Positions 63,401-64,000 of a stretch of 64,000 nt of DNA are shown here, piece after piece. Numbering within the stretch: position 1 is the first letter of the stretch; each line of letters opens with the position of its first letter. Made by a program: the position numbers and the translations under genes. The notes under the pieces are model-generated. The model searched no databases. It was not told the DNA's origin and saw only the letters and a list, made by a program, of their open reading frames with translations. The stretch comes from Nymphaea colorata. Taxonomy: Eukaryota; Streptophyta; Magnoliopsida; Nymphaeales; Nymphaeaceae. The stretch spans positions 15,602,854 to 15,666,853 of the forward strand of contig NC_045147.1 of the NCBI RefSeq assembly GCF_008831285.2, written 5' to 3'.

Positions 63401-63609
63401 GTTGCATCTATGACGAGTGCTTTTTAAATGAATGAATATTCTAGATCAGTCAAACATACTAAATCTTGGCTTTCTGATGACGGCAGAGGTATGATGTTTT
63501 ATTTGAAAGAAATGCTGCTAGCGGAAGCTTCTACCTCCAGTCTAAGGTTCACAAAGCTAAGGAATGCTTAGAAGCGGTACACCAAAAACAAAGCCAATCA
63601 GCTGGTTGA
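51454..63609 (+). CDS. PAM16: PAM16/TIM16 mitochondrial import motor subunit (MUSE5-like)
   Basis: J-like co-chaperone that anchors and restrains PAM18 in the TIM23 import motor at the inner mitochondrial membrane; the Arabidopsis homologue MUSE5 is a negative regulator of immunity. Exons: ATG alone at 51454-51456 (tentative), 55053-55140, 56650-56783 and 63487-63609. These join to 115 residues, the usual plant length. The N-terminal hydrophobic part reads AAKILANLIVMGSGI, then ARALVQAYRQALTNASKSGV, EQEARQILGVTEQSTWDEIV and RYDVLFERNAASGSFYLQSK. The J-like domain lacks the HPD motif, as expected for PAM16. Exon 2 begins at codon 2, so the start codon must lie on an upstream exon; ATG followed by GTGCAT at 51454 is the best-placed candidate, though the donor is weak. 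A second option is ATG|GTAAAA near 54222. Introns are 3.6, 1.5 and 6.7 kb. Confidence 0.88.
53890..54643. mobile_element. hAT-like non-autonomous element, 754 bp, with CGTATCG palindromes
   Basis: An exact 8-bp target duplication CTTTTGGA flanks it (53882-53889 and 54644-54651). The left end CAATGTTGTAAAACGCG and the inverted right end CAGTGTTGTACGTATCG share CARTGTTGTA. An 8-bp duplication with CA...TG termini is characteristic of hAT elements. Subterminal regions are packed with CGTATCG/CGATACG words, including a perfect 20-bp palindrome at 54438-54457, an 18-bp one at 54468-54485, and a hairpin around 54545-54595. The centre is AT-rich. There is no transposase frame. It lies in PAM16 intron 1 if the start exon at 51454 is right. 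Confidence 0.85.
59665..60789. mobile_element. PIF/Tourist-like element, 1,125 bp, with long purine and pyrimidine tracts
   Basis: Both ends carry GGGGCCGTTTGATG in inverted orientation, and the match continues imperfectly through TGGAAA. TTG trinucleotides flank it (59662-59664 and 60790-60792). Subterminal AAATATTTTTCC/GGAAAAATTTTTCC words are also inverted. The core has a GGAAGGGAAGG-rich purine block (about 59826-59978), a GC-rich centre with GGCGGC words (about 60000-60055) and a CCTTCTTCCCCTC pyrimidine block (about 60060-60600). It lies in PAM16 intron 3. Long frames across it encode only low-complexity peptide. Confidence 0.8.
61126..61281. repeat. 78-bp tandem duplication in PAM16 intron 3
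   Basis: Two copies, starting at 61126 and 61204, each begin TCTGCCTAGAGGAGC and end near CATGGAGTTGT, with scattered differences. Confidence 0.85.
63341..63427 (+). pseudogene. Diverged duplicate of PAM16 last coding exon
   Basis: Starting TATGAAGTTTTAGTTGAAAG, this segment matches exon 4 from 63490 at 34 of the first 43 bases. It reads YEVLVERNAGSDSFFD against YDVLFERNAASGSFYL. An AAAG acceptor-like site precedes it, in the same phase as the exon 3 donor, and the frame is open for 28 codons to TAA at 63425-63427. Homology fades after about 45 bases, so it lacks the LQSKVHKAKECLE part. It may be a dead copy or an alternative last exon. Confidence 0.6.
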
Positions 63610-64000
63610 CCTCTCTCTCTCTCTGTTTATATATATTTTATACTCTTACGTTCTCACTGTATGTGTGATTAGTCAGAAGGAGGTGCGTGCTCCTCCTCTA
63701 TGAAAATAATTGTCCAGATTATTCTCTTGGTTAACTATATTTACACGTACTTCTTTTTAATATATACATTTGGCGCCCATGAGTGATTTCTCTTGGCTTT
63801 TCTGTTTCCTACCACTGTAACAGCCTAGTTGATTTTGACGTTGATTGGGCAATACTGCTGAGTTATTAAGGAGCAATGAAAAGATACGCCTTATCTTCTC
63901 TCATGGGAAGATGTTCCAGTGCAAGCTGTACTGAAAATGTGATATACAAAACTGTCGGGTACTGAGGGCAACCATCCAAAATATGGAGATCCCGACGAAA
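63610..64000 (+). other. 3' untranslated region of PAM16 and flank
   Basis: A CT run and an AT-rich stretch directly follow the PAM16 stop. No clear AATAAA signal and no further gene are seen before the window ends; AATAAT occurs near 63705. Confidence 0.45.

Noticed and set aside
1-64000. CRISPR arrays, rRNA or intact tRNA genes
   Set aside because: No regularly spaced repeats or rRNA sequence. The A/B boxes found belong to SINE-like elements without a foldable tRNA.

Overview
This is a stretch of a flowering-plant nuclear genome. Genes are split by many GT-AG introns, AT-rich intergenic DNA dominates, small non-autonomous transposons are common, and all five recognisable proteins are plant families (ROP GTPase regulation, mitochondrial transport and import, an apoplastic aspartic protease, a thioredoxin-fold protein). 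Two genes without coding introns are strikingly GC-rich while the intron-rich genes are AT-rich, a contrast often seen in monocots and some early-diverging angiosperms. The sequence alone does not fix the species.

Layout. 1-2290: AT-rich intergenic DNA. 2291-18616, and probably on to about 20.5 kb: plus-strand REN1-type RhoGAP with PH, RhoGAP and coiled-coil regions; 21 exons can be placed from conserved protein sequence, one intron is GC-AG, and the C-terminal end cannot be found with confidence. 20.5-26.4 kb: intergenic, with a 220-bp Tourist/PIF-like MITE and a SINE copy. 26.4-27.9 kb: minus-strand mitochondrial dicarboxylate carrier (DIC) with TATA box and poly(A) signal. 28-42.3 kb: gene-poor, repeat-rich DNA with SINEs, microsatellites, an 85-bp tandem duplication and a poly-C tract. 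42.3-43.9 kb: AED3-like aspartic protease with a close TATA box. 44-48.3 kb: intergenic, ending in a degenerate hAT-like element. 48.4-49.6 kb: three-exon glutaredoxin-like gene. 51.4-63.6 kb: PAM16/TIM16 (MUSE5-like), a 115-residue protein spread over 12 kb.

The genes do not form a pathway. DIC and PAM16 both concern mitochondria; AED3 and the Arabidopsis PAM16 homologue MUSE5 both have immunity links in Arabidopsis, but the proximity looks incidental. The most unusual material is in the PAM16 introns: a 754-bp hAT-like element with an exact 8-bp target duplication, packed with CGTATCG palindromes; a 1,125-bp PIF-like element that has captured or expanded long purine and pyrimidine tracts; and a diverged second copy of the terminal coding exon, open to its own stop codon. 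A tRNA-derived SINE family with recognisable A and B boxes occurs in about four places.
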